Source of the DNA: Verrucomicrobiota bacterium
GTDB lineage: Bacteria; Verrucomicrobiota; Verrucomicrobiia; Chthoniobacterales; UBA10450
Assembly (NCBI GenBank): GCA_003217965.1
Contig: QHNB01000218.1
Location: forward strand, 1 to 20,875
DNA length: 20,875 nt
Direction: 5' to 3'
The stretch's first letter is position 1. Each line of letters begins with the position of its first letter. The position numbers and the translations under genes are program-made. Below, piece after piece: positions 1 through 6,432 of this stretch. The notes under the pieces are model-generated. The model was given only the letters and a program-made list of their open reading frames with translations. It did not search any database and had not been told where the DNA came from.

Positions 1-755
1 CGAAGGTCATAGCAGATTATTTCGCGCTCGATCATCCGCTCGATGAGATTTGCGCGACCTTTCCAAAGGATGCGGCCATGAATTTGGCGCGTAAATTTTG
101 TCGCGGGCTGAGGATCATTCGTCAACCGAAGTGGGAATGCCTGGCGACTTTTATTTGCTCCTCGATGAAACAGGTGGCCCATATCCGGCAGATTTCGGGA
201 GCGCTTCGCCGGGAATTTGGAACAGCGAAGAAAGTTCTTGGCCGGAACGTTTTTACTTTTCCGGCCCCGGAGCGCCTGGCACGAACGAGTGAAAGGGAAC
301 TACGTGCCTGCGCGCTTGGATATCGCGCGCGGAATTTACTGATGACGGCGCAGCGAGTGGCGTCAGGCGAAGCGAATCTCCAATCATGGAATAGGCTTTC
401 CGACTCCGATTTGCGGAAGAGGCTGTGCGGTCTGCCCGGGGTAGGGAGGAAGGTCGCGAATTGCGTGATGCTGTTCGCCTACGAGCGGATCAGTGCGTTT
501 CCGATCGACGTCTGGATCGAGCGGATACTGCGCGAACAATATTTCGCGGCGAAGTCCGGAGTGACGGCAAAGACGCTGTCTGATTTCACAGCGACCTATT
601 TTGGCGCGCACGGTGGTTATGCGCAGCAGTACTTGTTTCATTACTCGCGTACGAATAGGCGACAAATGAGAGGACGTTTGCGAGATCCTTCGCCCCCAAA
701 ACGTTCCGGGCTCGGAATGACGATAGGTCCTGATTTGTGCGAGGAGAAGCGCTGA
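1..755 (+). CDS. 8-oxoguanine DNA glycosylase, OGG1 family (5' end outside window)
   Basis: Excises oxidised guanine (8-oxoG) from DNA and can nick the abasic site as a bifunctional HhH-GPD glycosylase. The frame is open from the left edge (first whole codon at position 3), so the ATG at 78 is internal and the true start lies upstream. Visible family marks are a GLRIIRQPKWECLATFICSS stretch, then the HhH hairpin LPGVGRKVAN with the catalytic Lys, then FPIDVWIER with the catalytic Asp. These are residues 125 and 144 counted from the ATG at 78, matching human OGG1 K249 and D268. The domain ends near YLFHYSRTNRR. The last roughly 30 residues, encoded from about 665 to 752, look unlike the family and coincide with repeat-like DNA at 678-723, so the natural stop was probably lost. 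No operon partner is visible. The family call is firm; the tail's origin is inference. Confidence 0.88.
   Translation, partial: KVIADYFALDHPLDEICATFPKDAAMNLARKFCRGLRIIRQPKWECLATFICSSMKQVAHIRQISGALRREFGTAKKVLGRNVFTFPAPERLARTSERELRACALGYRARNLLMTAQRVASGEANLQSWNRLSDSDLRKRLCGLPGVGRKVANCVMLFAYERISAFPIDVWIERILREQYFAAKSGVTAKTLSDFTATYFGAHGGYAQQYLFHYSRTNRRQMRGRLRDPSPPKRSGLGMTIGPDLCEEKR
678..723 (+). repeat. Half copy of a dispersed inverted-repeat element inside the 3' end of ogg
   Basis: The segment begins TTGCGAGATCCTTCG and ends GGGCTCGGAATGACGAT. It resembles the right arm of the complete element at 10586-10672 (TTGTGAGATGTCTCGG, then CGCTCGACATGACAAT) with about 15 extra bases in the middle. No matching left arm is seen upstream. 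It lies within the reading frame and encodes the atypical C-terminal tail of the glycosylase. Confidence 0.45.
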
Positions 756-842
756 GATATTCTTCCATTCGAGGCATAATGTGAAGACGGCGCGAGCGAT
801 GCTTCTTCAGCGAAGCGGGTGCGACGCTCTGCCATTGTTTTG

Positions 843-1892
843 ATGGAACGAAAACGGGAAAGGCGAACTCTGTTACTGGCGATTCTCGCCTCGATCCTAT
901 TGCATTTTGCGGTCGCCATTTCGCTCGCCTCCTTCGGGGACAGACTTCAGCCGTCGCTTCCGGACGACGAAGAGAAACCATCGGAATTGACGCTGGTTGA
1001 TTTGGCCCCAGCGCCGCCGGTAGTGAATAAGAACGCGCCGTTCATCGATACTCCGGACAACCGGCAGACTAAGGAAGAGCCAAAGGAAAAAACATTTGAA
1101 TCGAACGCGAATTCGATCGGAGCGAGTGAGTTACCAGCGCTCGGAAACGCTCCTCTTCCGACACAGGAAGGGAAAGACCGCCCCGACCTCGATCTGGAGA
1201 ATCAGCAGCATGCTTTGGCTCTTCAGGGATCTCAGCCTCAGCCCCAAGCACAGCCGAATCTGACGCCACCTCCGCCGACTGCTACGCCAGCCCCGAGCGC
1301 ATCAGCTACGGCGACACCACAGGCCACGACCACACCAACTCCGCGGCCTGAAGCAAGTCGCAGCCCCGAGCCGGACCAGCTTGCCATGCTTCGGGCTACC
1401 CCTCCTCCGCAGCCTCCTCCGGTGGAAGAAACTCAGACGGCCCCGGCAGCGACGCCGCCGCTCAGTGCCAGGCCAACGCCCTCATTGCCTCAACAACCAT
1501 CCTCCAGTTATCGGCGGGAACAGTCGAAGACACGCTTGCAAGGCAACATCTCCAACCGCGGAATCGCGTCCGTCAACGCGCTGGGGACGCCGCTTGGCCG
1601 CTACCAAAAAATAGTCGGGGATTCCATCGGATCGCGTTGGTATGGGTTGGTCGATCAAAACCGCGACCGGGTGAACGTCGGCACGGTCCATGTTGAATTT
1701 GTGGTTGATCGAAGCGGCCACATCACGAAGCTGAGAATCCTTGAAAACAGCGCAGATGAATCTTTTTCTAATCTTTGCCTCCAGTCCGTTCAGGACGCGA
1801 GACTGCCGCCGATCCCCGATGAGCTGGCCGCGACTTTGCCGTCGGATGGTTTGCCCGCGGATATGAAGTTCACAATCTACCCGAACCGATGA
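843..1892 (+). CDS. tonB: TonB/TolA-family energy transducer
   Basis: Predicted periplasm-spanning protein that carries proton-motive energy from an ExbB/ExbD motor to outer-membrane receptors or the envelope. The 349-residue product starts with a basic stretch (MERKRERR), then one membrane anchor (LLLAILASILLHFAVAISL). A long Pro/Thr/Ala/Gln-rich linker (about residues 85-230) follows, then a C-terminal TonB/TolA fold (about 253-349) with RWYGLVDQNRDRVNVGTVHV and a closing MKFTIYP strand. ATG 843 is preferred because it puts the anchor right at the N-terminus; an in-frame GTG at 819 would add eight residues. Neither has a clear Shine-Dalgarno site. Its stop overlaps the exbB start by 4 bp (ATGA), which implies translational coupling. 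TonB versus TolA cannot be decided from sequence alone; the ExbB/ExbD neighbours and lack of a coiled coil favour TonB. Confidence 0.85.
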   Translation: MERKRERRTLLLAILASILLHFAVAISLASFGDRLQPSLPDDEEKPSELTLVDLAPAPPVVNKNAPFIDTPDNRQTKEEPKEKTFESNANSIGASELPALGNAPLPTQEGKDRPDLDLENQQHALALQGSQPQPQAQPNLTPPPPTATPAPSASATATPQATTTPTPRPEASRSPEPDQLAMLRATPPPQPPPVEETQTAPAATPPLSARPTPSLPQQPSSSYRREQSKTRLQGNISNRGIASVNALGTPLGRYQKIVGDSIGSRWYGLVDQNRDRVNVGTVHVEFVVDRSGHITKLRILENSADESFSNLCLQSVQDARLPPIPDELAATLPSDGLPADMKFTIYPNR

Positions 1893-2602
1893 GCACCATT
1901 CTTTTTCTCGCAGCCGACAATCCGCTACAGGAAGTGATCGGATTTTTCCAACGCGGCGGCTTATTCATGTATCCACTGCTGGCCTGTTCCATCGTGGCCG
2001 TGACGACGATTATTTTGCGGGCGGTCGCATTACGGGAAAAAAATGTGATGCCGCTCGTGATCGAAAGCGAAATTGAGCGGCTGATGCCGGGTGGCAGCGC
2101 CGATCGGCTGGCGCGAATTGTGGAATACGATAACTCGTCTTTGGCCCGGATCGTCCGCGTGGCGTTACAACATCTGCGATCCCCTCGTTCAGAGAACGTG
2201 GAAGCAGTACAAACGCGGGCCCGCCACGAGATGGTCATCCTGGAGAAGGGACTGATCGTGCTCGAAGTCATCGTTGGGATCGCGCCGTTACTGGGCTTGA
2301 TTGGCGCCGTATCCGGTTTGGTGCACGTCTTTTCTCATCTGGGCTTGAGCTCGGGCGCATCGGACACGCGACAGATCGCGCTGGGGATTGCCGAAGCTTT
2401 AAATGCGACCGTCTTCGGGCTTTCCATTGCAGTGCCGACGCTGGTCGCGTTCAGTTATTTTTCGAAGAAAGTCGAGGTCATGTCAGTGGAGATGGAAACG
2501 TTAGTCGTGGAATTGATTGCCAAATGTTATTTCGGCCGTTCTGGCCAGGAAACGTCATCGGCCCGAGTCATCTCGCCATCACGCGTGCCGGTTTCGACCT
2601 AA
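1889..2602 (+). CDS. exbB: ExbB/TolQ/MotA-family proton channel protein
   Basis: Inner-membrane motor subunit that forms a proton-driven complex with ExbD and energises the TonB-like protein encoded just upstream. The 237-residue product has three membrane segments, as usual for the family: about residues 25-48 (LFMYPLLACSIVAVTTIILR), 121-148 (VIVGIAPLLGLIGAVSGLV) and 170-191 (LNATVFGLSIAVPTLVAFSY). A large cytoplasmic loop separates the first two. The GLIGAV and LNATVFGLSIAVP blocks are the conserved MotA/TolQ/ExbB signatures. The start is fixed by the ATGA overlap with the preceding stop. exbD follows after 6 bp. Nothing is truncated. Confidence 0.93.
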   Translation: MSTILFLAADNPLQEVIGFFQRGGLFMYPLLACSIVAVTTIILRAVALREKNVMPLVIESEIERLMPGGSADRLARIVEYDNSSLARIVRVALQHLRSPRSENVEAVQTRARHEMVILEKGLIVLEVIVGIAPLLGLIGAVSGLVHVFSHLGLSSGASDTRQIALGIAEALNATVFGLSIAVPTLVAFSYFSKKVEVMSVEMETLVVELIAKCYFGRSGQETSSARVISPSRVPVST

Positions 2603-2608
2603 GGTCCC

Positions 2609-3016
2609 GTGAATTTTGCTGTTCGGAAGCGCCGCGCGCCATCAATCATCATCGTTTCGCTGGTCGATATTCTCACCATCCTGCTGATTTTTTTCGTGGT
2701 CTCGACCACTTTCAAAAAGGATCAACCGGAGGTGCAAATCAATTTACCCGAGTCAAAAACGGCCACGAAAGCGCCGGCCGAATTGGAACATGCCATCGTC
2801 AGCGTTGATGAGGTCGACACGGTGAAATTGGACGGGAATCCCATTGCTATTGATGAACTTCAGCATGCCGTCAGCGATCTGGCACCGACCAAGAAAGCGT
2901 CACTCGCCCTGCAGGCGGATAAGAAGGCTTCCTTCGGCACGATCATTAAAGTGATGGATGCATTGAAGCTGGCTGGTGTGCGCAACCTTCCGGCGTTCAC
3001 GCGCGAGGAGAAATGA
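2609..3016 (+). CDS. exbD: ExbD/TolR biopolymer transport protein
   Basis: Second motor subunit: a single-pass inner-membrane protein with a periplasmic domain that partners ExbB. The start is GTG at 2609, six bases after exbB. The 135-residue product has a basic N-terminus (VRKRRAPS) and one helix, IIIVSLVDILTILLIFFVVS. Asp20 of that helix is the conserved protonatable residue essential for motor function in this family. The periplasmic part (VQINLPES, then LALQADKKASFGTIIKVMDALK) is typical ExbD/TolR. The stop overlaps def by 4 bp (ATGA). The GTG start is chosen because no upstream ATG fits and it gives the normal short cytoplasmic tail. Confidence 0.93.
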   Translation: MNFAVRKRRAPSIIIVSLVDILTILLIFFVVSTTFKKDQPEVQINLPESKTATKAPAELEHAIVSVDEVDTVKLDGNPIAIDELQHAVSDLAPTKKASLALQADKKASFGTIIKVMDALKLAGVRNLPAFTREEK

Positions 3017-3597
3017 AGCTGCCGATTTTGAAATATGGCGATGCCCGGCTACGAGCAAAGGGAAAGCGAATCGAACAAATAGACGAGACGATTCGCGAAC
3101 TCGCCAGCGACATGTTGGAAACGATGCGCGCGGCCAATGGCGTGGGATTAGCAGCCCAACAGGTCGGTGAAGCATTGCAGCTCACGGTTATTGACGTTTC
3201 CCAGACGGCGGAAAGGCCGAGTACGATGGCGTTAAATGGCAAGGAAGTTATTCCGAACGAACATATGCCGCTGGTGCTGCTCAACCTCGAAATTGAGATT
3301 GGACCGGAAAAAGAAATCGCGCCCGAGGGTTGTTTAAGTTTCCCGGAAATTTCCGGAGACATCGAACGATCAGTCTGGACAAGAGTCCGCGGACAAACGC
3401 TCTCGGGGGACTTGATTGAAGTTGAAGCGACGGGTTTGCTCGCCCGCGCCTTACAACACGAAGTGGATCATCTTAATGGCATTCTCTTTATCGATCGGAT
3501 GAGCTCGGTGGCGAAAGCGGCCTTGGGAAGCCGGCTCAAACGTTTGCGAAAGGAAACGACTGTGGCATCCCGGGCGAAAAGCTACAGCGCTTTGTAG
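3013..3597 (+). CDS. def: Peptide deformylase
   Basis: Cytosolic metalloenzyme that removes the N-formyl group from nascent proteins. All three family motifs are present: motif 1 GVGLAAQQVG (residues 43-52), motif 2 EGCLSFP (105-111) with metal-ligand Cys107, and motif 3 LQHEVDHLNG (147-156) with ligands His149 and His153 and catalytic Glu150. At 194 residues it is slightly long, with a basic C-terminal extension (SRLKRLRKETTVASRAKSYS). The ATG overlaps the exbD stop, so it is the last gene of the tonB-exbB-exbD-def run, which places a translation-maturation enzyme under the same control as envelope energisation. Its 3' end overlaps the convergent gene at 3582-4091 by 16 bp. Confidence 0.96.
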   Translation: MKLPILKYGDARLRAKGKRIEQIDETIRELASDMLETMRAANGVGLAAQQVGEALQLTVIDVSQTAERPSTMALNGKEVIPNEHMPLVLLNLEIEIGPEKEIAPEGCLSFPEISGDIERSVWTRVRGQTLSGDLIEVEATGLLARALQHEVDHLNGILFIDRMSSVAKAALGSRLKRLRKETTVASRAKSYSAL

Positions 3598-4091
3598 TCG
3601 ACGGTGATGGTGCGGAAGGTGTGGGGCGGTTTCTCCGCCGAAAAATAAAAGAGCTCGAGCATAGTGGCGCCGACCATCCATTGATAGCCAACCAACGTTT
3701 GTATCACCTCCGTGTCGTTATCGCGGGTGCGGGAGACGAGCTTACCGGTGCCGTATTTGCTATCGAAATAGCGGCGGATCGTTCCCATTTGTTCATTGTA
3801 GCGTTCAATCGACCAGTCGCCGTATTCGTATTGAAGTTCTACCTCAATCAGCTTGCCGTCGCGGAAAGTGAAGACCGTGCGCTGTAACCCGGGATGGATA
3901 AGGCCTTCGACCGTCCAACTTTCACGGTTGCCGTCCTGCTTGCGATCGACAATGCGCGCCTTGGCTCCGGTCAGGACCGATTCCACCCGCCGCGGGGGAT
4001 CGCCCCAGCGAAAACCGAAAGGTGGAACCAGCTCGTTGCTTGCCCAGGCGGTGAGTGCGACGAAAAAGACGCAAACCAGCGTGCGCTTCAT
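3582..4091 (-). CDS. Exported protein of unknown function
   Basis: I do not recognise a family. The 169-residue product begins with a Sec-type signal peptide (MKRTLVCVFFVALTAWASN, likely cleaved near residues 17-19), so it should act in the periplasm or outside. The mature part looks like a compact mixed alpha/beta domain: a PPFGFRWGDPPRRVESVL segment, a central WTVEGL, alternating strands around TVFTFRDGKLIEVELQYEYG, and a C-terminal TMLELFYFSAE followed by ITVDYKAL. No catalytic motif stands out and no cysteines remain after the signal peptide. The start overlaps the stop of the secreted Dabb gene by 4 bp (ATGA on the minus strand), so the two are probably co-translated. The 3' end overlaps def by 16 bp. 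Confidence 0.75.
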   Translation of the reverse strand: MKRTLVCVFFVALTAWASNELVPPFGFRWGDPPRRVESVLTGAKARIVDRKQDGNRESWTVEGLIHPGLQRTVFTFRDGKLIEVELQYEYGDWSIERYNEQMGTIRRYFDSKYGTGKLVSRTRDNDTEVIQTLVGYQWMVGATMLELFYFSAEKPPHTFRTITVDYKAL

Positions 4092-4525
4092 TCGTTGCTA
4101 AAATTATAAACGATGTAGCGACGAACAAGTGGACGCAGCGCCGTTTCAATTATCTGCTGGTGACGTTCATTACGTTCGAACTTCTTCAGCGCGCCAGCAT
4201 CCTTAAAGGTAATGACGACACCGACATCGAATGATTGTTCGACCGGGCGCGCGACGGGGAGGGAGCGACCGACCCGCACATCGGATGCGCCCTTGATTCG
4301 GCGAAATGATCGCGATGCGCGAATCAGAAGATTCTGATCGTCGGCGTTGCCTGGACGCTTCAGCCAAAAAAGGACGACGTGGGTAATTTGTCCGCCGCGC
4401 CTGGGCGCAGCCTCGATCGACGGCGGTGAGAGCGCCGCGACCAATACGAAAATCGCGAGCCAGCCTAGTAGCCGGATTGAAAATGCGGGTGCAGCACTCA
4501 TTTTCGAACCGTTACGGTCGCGCAT
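4088..4525 (-). CDS. Exported Dabb (stress-responsive A/B barrel) domain protein
   Basis: The C-terminal 100 residues match the Dabb dimeric ferredoxin-like barrel fold: ITHVVLFWLKRPGNADDQ, then IKGASDVRVGRSLPV, VEQSFDVGVVITFKD and FERNERHQQIIETALRPLV. Most Dabb proteins are cytosolic and their biochemical role is poorly defined. This one has an N-terminal hydrophobic segment (LLGWLAIFVLVAALSPPSIEA) that should export or anchor it. Two starts are possible, ATG at 4525 and ATG at 4501; the shorter gives a conventional signal peptide (MSAAPAFSIRLLG). Neither has a good ribosome site. It is the first gene of a two-gene unit with the exported unknown protein at 3582-4091 and is transcribed away from the dnaA region. 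Confidence 0.75.
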   Translation of the reverse strand: MRDRNGSKMSAAPAFSIRLLGWLAIFVLVAALSPPSIEAAPRRGGQITHVVLFWLKRPGNADDQNLLIRASRSFRRIKGASDVRVGRSLPVARPVEQSFDVGVVITFKDAGALKKFERNERHQQIIETALRPLVRRYIVYNFSNE

Positions 4526-4619
4526 AATCGAAGGGGGGACAGCAAAATTGAGTGGGAAATTTTTCGGGTGAGCTTTGTTCCAGATCCATCATCACCGAGG
4601 GAAAAACGGGCGAGTGGGC

Positions 4620-4710
4620 CGATGATTTTTTCAGTCAAGAATTTTTTGTGCGACGTGAAAAAATAAAAATCAGATTTTTTCTTGTCGGTCTTTTCTTCCG
4701 TTTCTAATCT
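4620..4710. other. AT-rich candidate DNA unwinding element
   Basis: A run of A- and T-tracts unusual for this GC-rich window. It holds a perfect 9-bp inverted repeat, ATTTTTTCA at 4625-4633 against TGAAAAAAT at 4656-4664. A second short hairpin follows, AAAAAT at 4665-4670 against ATTTTT at 4674-4679. It lies 34-124 bp to the left of the DnaA box, a plausible distance for an unwinding element, but it could also hold the promoter for the minus-strand Dabb gene. Confidence 0.35.
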
Positions 4711-4743
4711 CCAGCCGCTGGCAGGGAGCAAAGGGGACGCAGG

Positions 4744-4763
4744 TGTGAATAAAGTGTGAACAG
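4744..4763 (-). promoter_or_regulatory. DnaA box pair (one consensus, one degenerate)
   Basis: TGTGAATAA at 4744-4752 is the reverse complement of TTATTCACA, a perfect match to the general DnaA box TTATNCACA. Eleven bases on, TGTGAACAG (4755-4763) repeats the core with two mismatches in the same orientation, so the sites would sit one helical turn apart. This could serve origin function, dnaA autoregulation or both. Confidence 0.45.
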
Positions 4764-4965
4764 AACTCAGCAATTTTGTAACCTTCTAAAGCAAAGCCCC
4801 AGGAGAGTGCTTCAGGCGCCTGCCGGGCCTGACTGGTGCCGGATTCTAAATTTCACCAGAGGATCGAGAAGAAACATCAGTTTTCCCTCGGTAAAATGGG
4901 TTTTGCCTCCTGCTGCCAGGCTTTTTTTCGAGATTGCCGCCAGCAACGTCTCAAGCACAGCGGAG

Positions 4966-4984
4966 AGCGGGAAGTCCGCTTTTT
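4966..4984 (+). terminator. Terminator-like hairpin in dnaA leader (upstream)
   Basis: Five-base stem AGCGG / CCGCT with a GAAGT loop, followed immediately by TTTT. The stem is short, so termination would be weak. It lies inside the span closed by the long-range 4905-4915 / 4989-4999 pairing. Confidence 0.35.
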
Positions 4985-4995
4985 CACCCAGCAGG

Positions 4996-5015
4996 AGGCC
5001 GAAAACGGCCTTTTT
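4996..5015 (+). terminator. Intrinsic terminator-like hairpin just before dnaA
   Basis: Perfect six-base stem AGGCCG / CGGCCT with an AAAA loop and a five-T run (5011-5015), ending 16 bp before the dnaA ATG. Because no gene upstream reads toward it, it would act on the dnaA transcript itself, which suggests attenuation rather than separation of genes. Confidence 0.5.
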
Positions 5016-5018
5016 CCC

Positions 5019-5028
5019 TTGTTAACAA
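5019..5028. promoter_or_regulatory. Palindrome TTGTTAACAA at the dnaA translation start
   Basis: A perfect 10-bp palindrome ending three bases before the dnaA ATG (5032), where a ribosome binding site would be expected; no Shine-Dalgarno sequence is present. It could be a repressor site or simply an unstructured AT-rich ribosome entry region. Confidence 0.3.
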
Positions 5029-5031
5029 CTT

Positions 5032-6381
5032 ATGGATGAGAGGTGCAAAGCGCTTTGGGCGAAGTTGTCGGCAGCACTCAAACCGCAAGTAAGCACGGAC
5101 ACATTTAAGCGTTGGTTCTCGGCCGTGGAACTCATCAAAGCGACTGAGGATGAAGTCACCTTTCGTGTTCCGAACAACATCTATCAATTCTGGATCGAGA
5201 GTAATCACATGGCCGCTTTACAATCGGCAATCACGATTGTGTGTGGAGCGCCGCGGACCGTCCGCTTTCTGACGGCGTCGGAATCGAACGGGGAGGAGAT
5301 CGGTTTGACCGAGCCAGAAAAATTGGAGTTTCCCTCCAATACCCGCACCGTCGGTTCCGGCGTGAGCCTGAACCCGCGCAATACCTTCGAGTCCTTCGTT
5401 GTCGGTCCTAACAATCAGATCGCGCATGCGGCGAGCCTGGCCGTGGCGCAAGCGCCGGCTCGCACCTATAACCCACTCTTTATCTATGGCGGAGTCGGAT
5501 TGGGCAAAACGCATCTGATGCAGGCGATCGGTCAGTATGTTTGGAACAAAAAGAAAACCTCGAAAGTGATGTACCTCTCGAGTGAGGTTTTCATTAACGA
5601 ATTCATCGACGCCATTCAGCACAACACCCTGGTTAAATTCCGTAAGCGCTATCGCCAAGCCGATCTCCTGCTGATCGATGACATCCAATTCCTCGGCGGC
5701 AAGGAACGGTCGCAGGAAGAATTTTTCCACACTTTCAACACGTTGTTCGACGGCCATAAACAAATCGTGCTCTCGAGCGATCGACCGGCGTCCGAAATTG
5801 CCAATCTCGAGCACCGGCTCGTGTCACGATTTGAGTGGGGTCTTACGGCTGAGCTGCAGCCACCGGACATCGAGACCCGCCTCGCCATTCTCCGAAAAAA
5901 AGCGCGCGCCTTGCAGATCAAGTTAAGCGACGAGGTCTATCAATTTCTGGCCACGCGTATTCGGACAAACGTTCGACGGCTAGAAGGGGCGCTTATGCGA
6001 GTAGCTTCCTTTGCCTCTCTCAGCGGAAAAGAACTGACCCAAGAAACGATCGAGCATTTGTTGAAGGACATTTTGCTCGAAGAACGGCGACAAACCGTCA
6101 CGATCGAGCAGATTCAGCGTAAGGTGGCCGAGCATTTCGACGTGCGTCTGGCCGATATGACGAGCAAACGACGCCCGGCCAGCATCGCCTTTCCGCGCCA
6201 GGTTGCGATGTATCTGGCGCGGGAACTGACTAAAGCCTCCTTGAACGAAATAGGCGACGCTTTTGGCGGTCGCGATCACGGGACGGTCCTGCACGCCTGC
6301 AAGCTCGTGAAAAAACGGATGAAAGAGCAGGACAACATCCGGCAGACGATCTCGTTTATCGACAGCGCGCTGCAACGTTGA
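5032..6381 (+). CDS. dnaA: Chromosomal replication initiator DnaA
   Basis: AAA+ ATPase that binds DnaA boxes at oriC, opens the duplex and loads the replicative helicase. The 449 residues show the four-domain layout. Domain I (1-80) has FKRWFSAVELIK and the NIYQFWIESN region. A short linker of about 35 residues follows, then the AAA+ core opens with NPRNTFESFVVGPNNQIAHA. Walker A is GGVGLGKT (153-160), Walker B is LLLIDDIQF (212-220), and the HRLVSRFEWG arginine-finger block is at 261-270. The C-terminal DNA-binding domain carries the signature GGRDHGTVLHAC (412-423). Length is normal for DnaA. The start is ATG 5032, with no Shine-Dalgarno. dnaN follows after 51 bp. The structured leader upstream suggests transcriptional or autoregulatory control. 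Confidence 0.98.
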   Translation: MDERCKALWAKLSAALKPQVSTDTFKRWFSAVELIKATEDEVTFRVPNNIYQFWIESNHMAALQSAITIVCGAPRTVRFLTASESNGEEIGLTEPEKLEFPSNTRTVGSGVSLNPRNTFESFVVGPNNQIAHAASLAVAQAPARTYNPLFIYGGVGLGKTHLMQAIGQYVWNKKKTSKVMYLSSEVFINEFIDAIQHNTLVKFRKRYRQADLLLIDDIQFLGGKERSQEEFFHTFNTLFDGHKQIVLSSDRPASEIANLEHRLVSRFEWGLTAELQPPDIETRLAILRKKARALQIKLSDEVYQFLATRIRTNVRRLEGALMRVASFASLSGKELTQETIEHLLKDILLEERRQTVTIEQIQRKVAEHFDVRLADMTSKRRPASIAFPRQVAMYLARELTKASLNEIGDAFGGRDHGTVLHACKLVKKRMKEQDNIRQTISFIDSALQR

Positions 6382-6432
6382 CGAATACGGTTGCCGATTA
6401 AATTCCGACGCCTTACATCTTAGGCTTCCCTG

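Larger units (their letters stand above)
4526..5031. other. Gene-free dnaA upstream region; candidate replication origin and dnaA leader
   Basis: This 506-bp gap separates the divergently oriented Dabb gene and dnaA. It has an AT-rich block (about 4620-4710), one consensus DnaA box with a degenerate neighbour (4744-4763), and from about 4790 a hairpin-dense leader running into dnaA. Short frames here (for example 4756-5025) show no protein character. An origin beside dnaA-dnaN is common in bacteria, but only one good box is seen, so the oriC call is tentative. Confidence 0.4.
4790..5031 (+). promoter_or_regulatory. Structured dnaA 5' leader with alternative hairpins
   Basis: Several pairings can be read directly. 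CTGGTG (4833-4838) pairs with CACCAG (4854-4859). GCCT (4905-4908) pairs with AGGC (4918-4921), followed by seven T. AGCGG (4966-4970) pairs with CCGCT (4976-4980), followed by T's. AGGCCG (4996-5001) pairs with CGGCCT (5006-5011), followed by T's. In addition GCCTCCTGCTG (4905-4915) is perfectly complementary to CAGCAGGAGGC (4989-4999). That long-range helix uses the same bases as the left arm of the last hairpin, so the two cannot form together, as in an attenuator. The transcription start is unknown. A known riboswitch class was not recognised. Confidence 0.4.

Noticed and set aside
798..818. GCTTC / GAAGC hairpin just before the tonB start as a terminator
   Set aside because: Five-base stem without a following T-run; too weak to call.
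4756..5025. 89-residue frame in the dnaA leader, and a second at 4836-5039
   Set aside because: Neither has family features; both are made of hairpin-rich leader sequence and start at weak sites. A leader peptide cannot be excluded but is unsupported.
5218..5814. 198-residue minus-strand frame inside dnaA
   Set aside because: Antisense shadow; dnaA is unambiguous on the plus strand.
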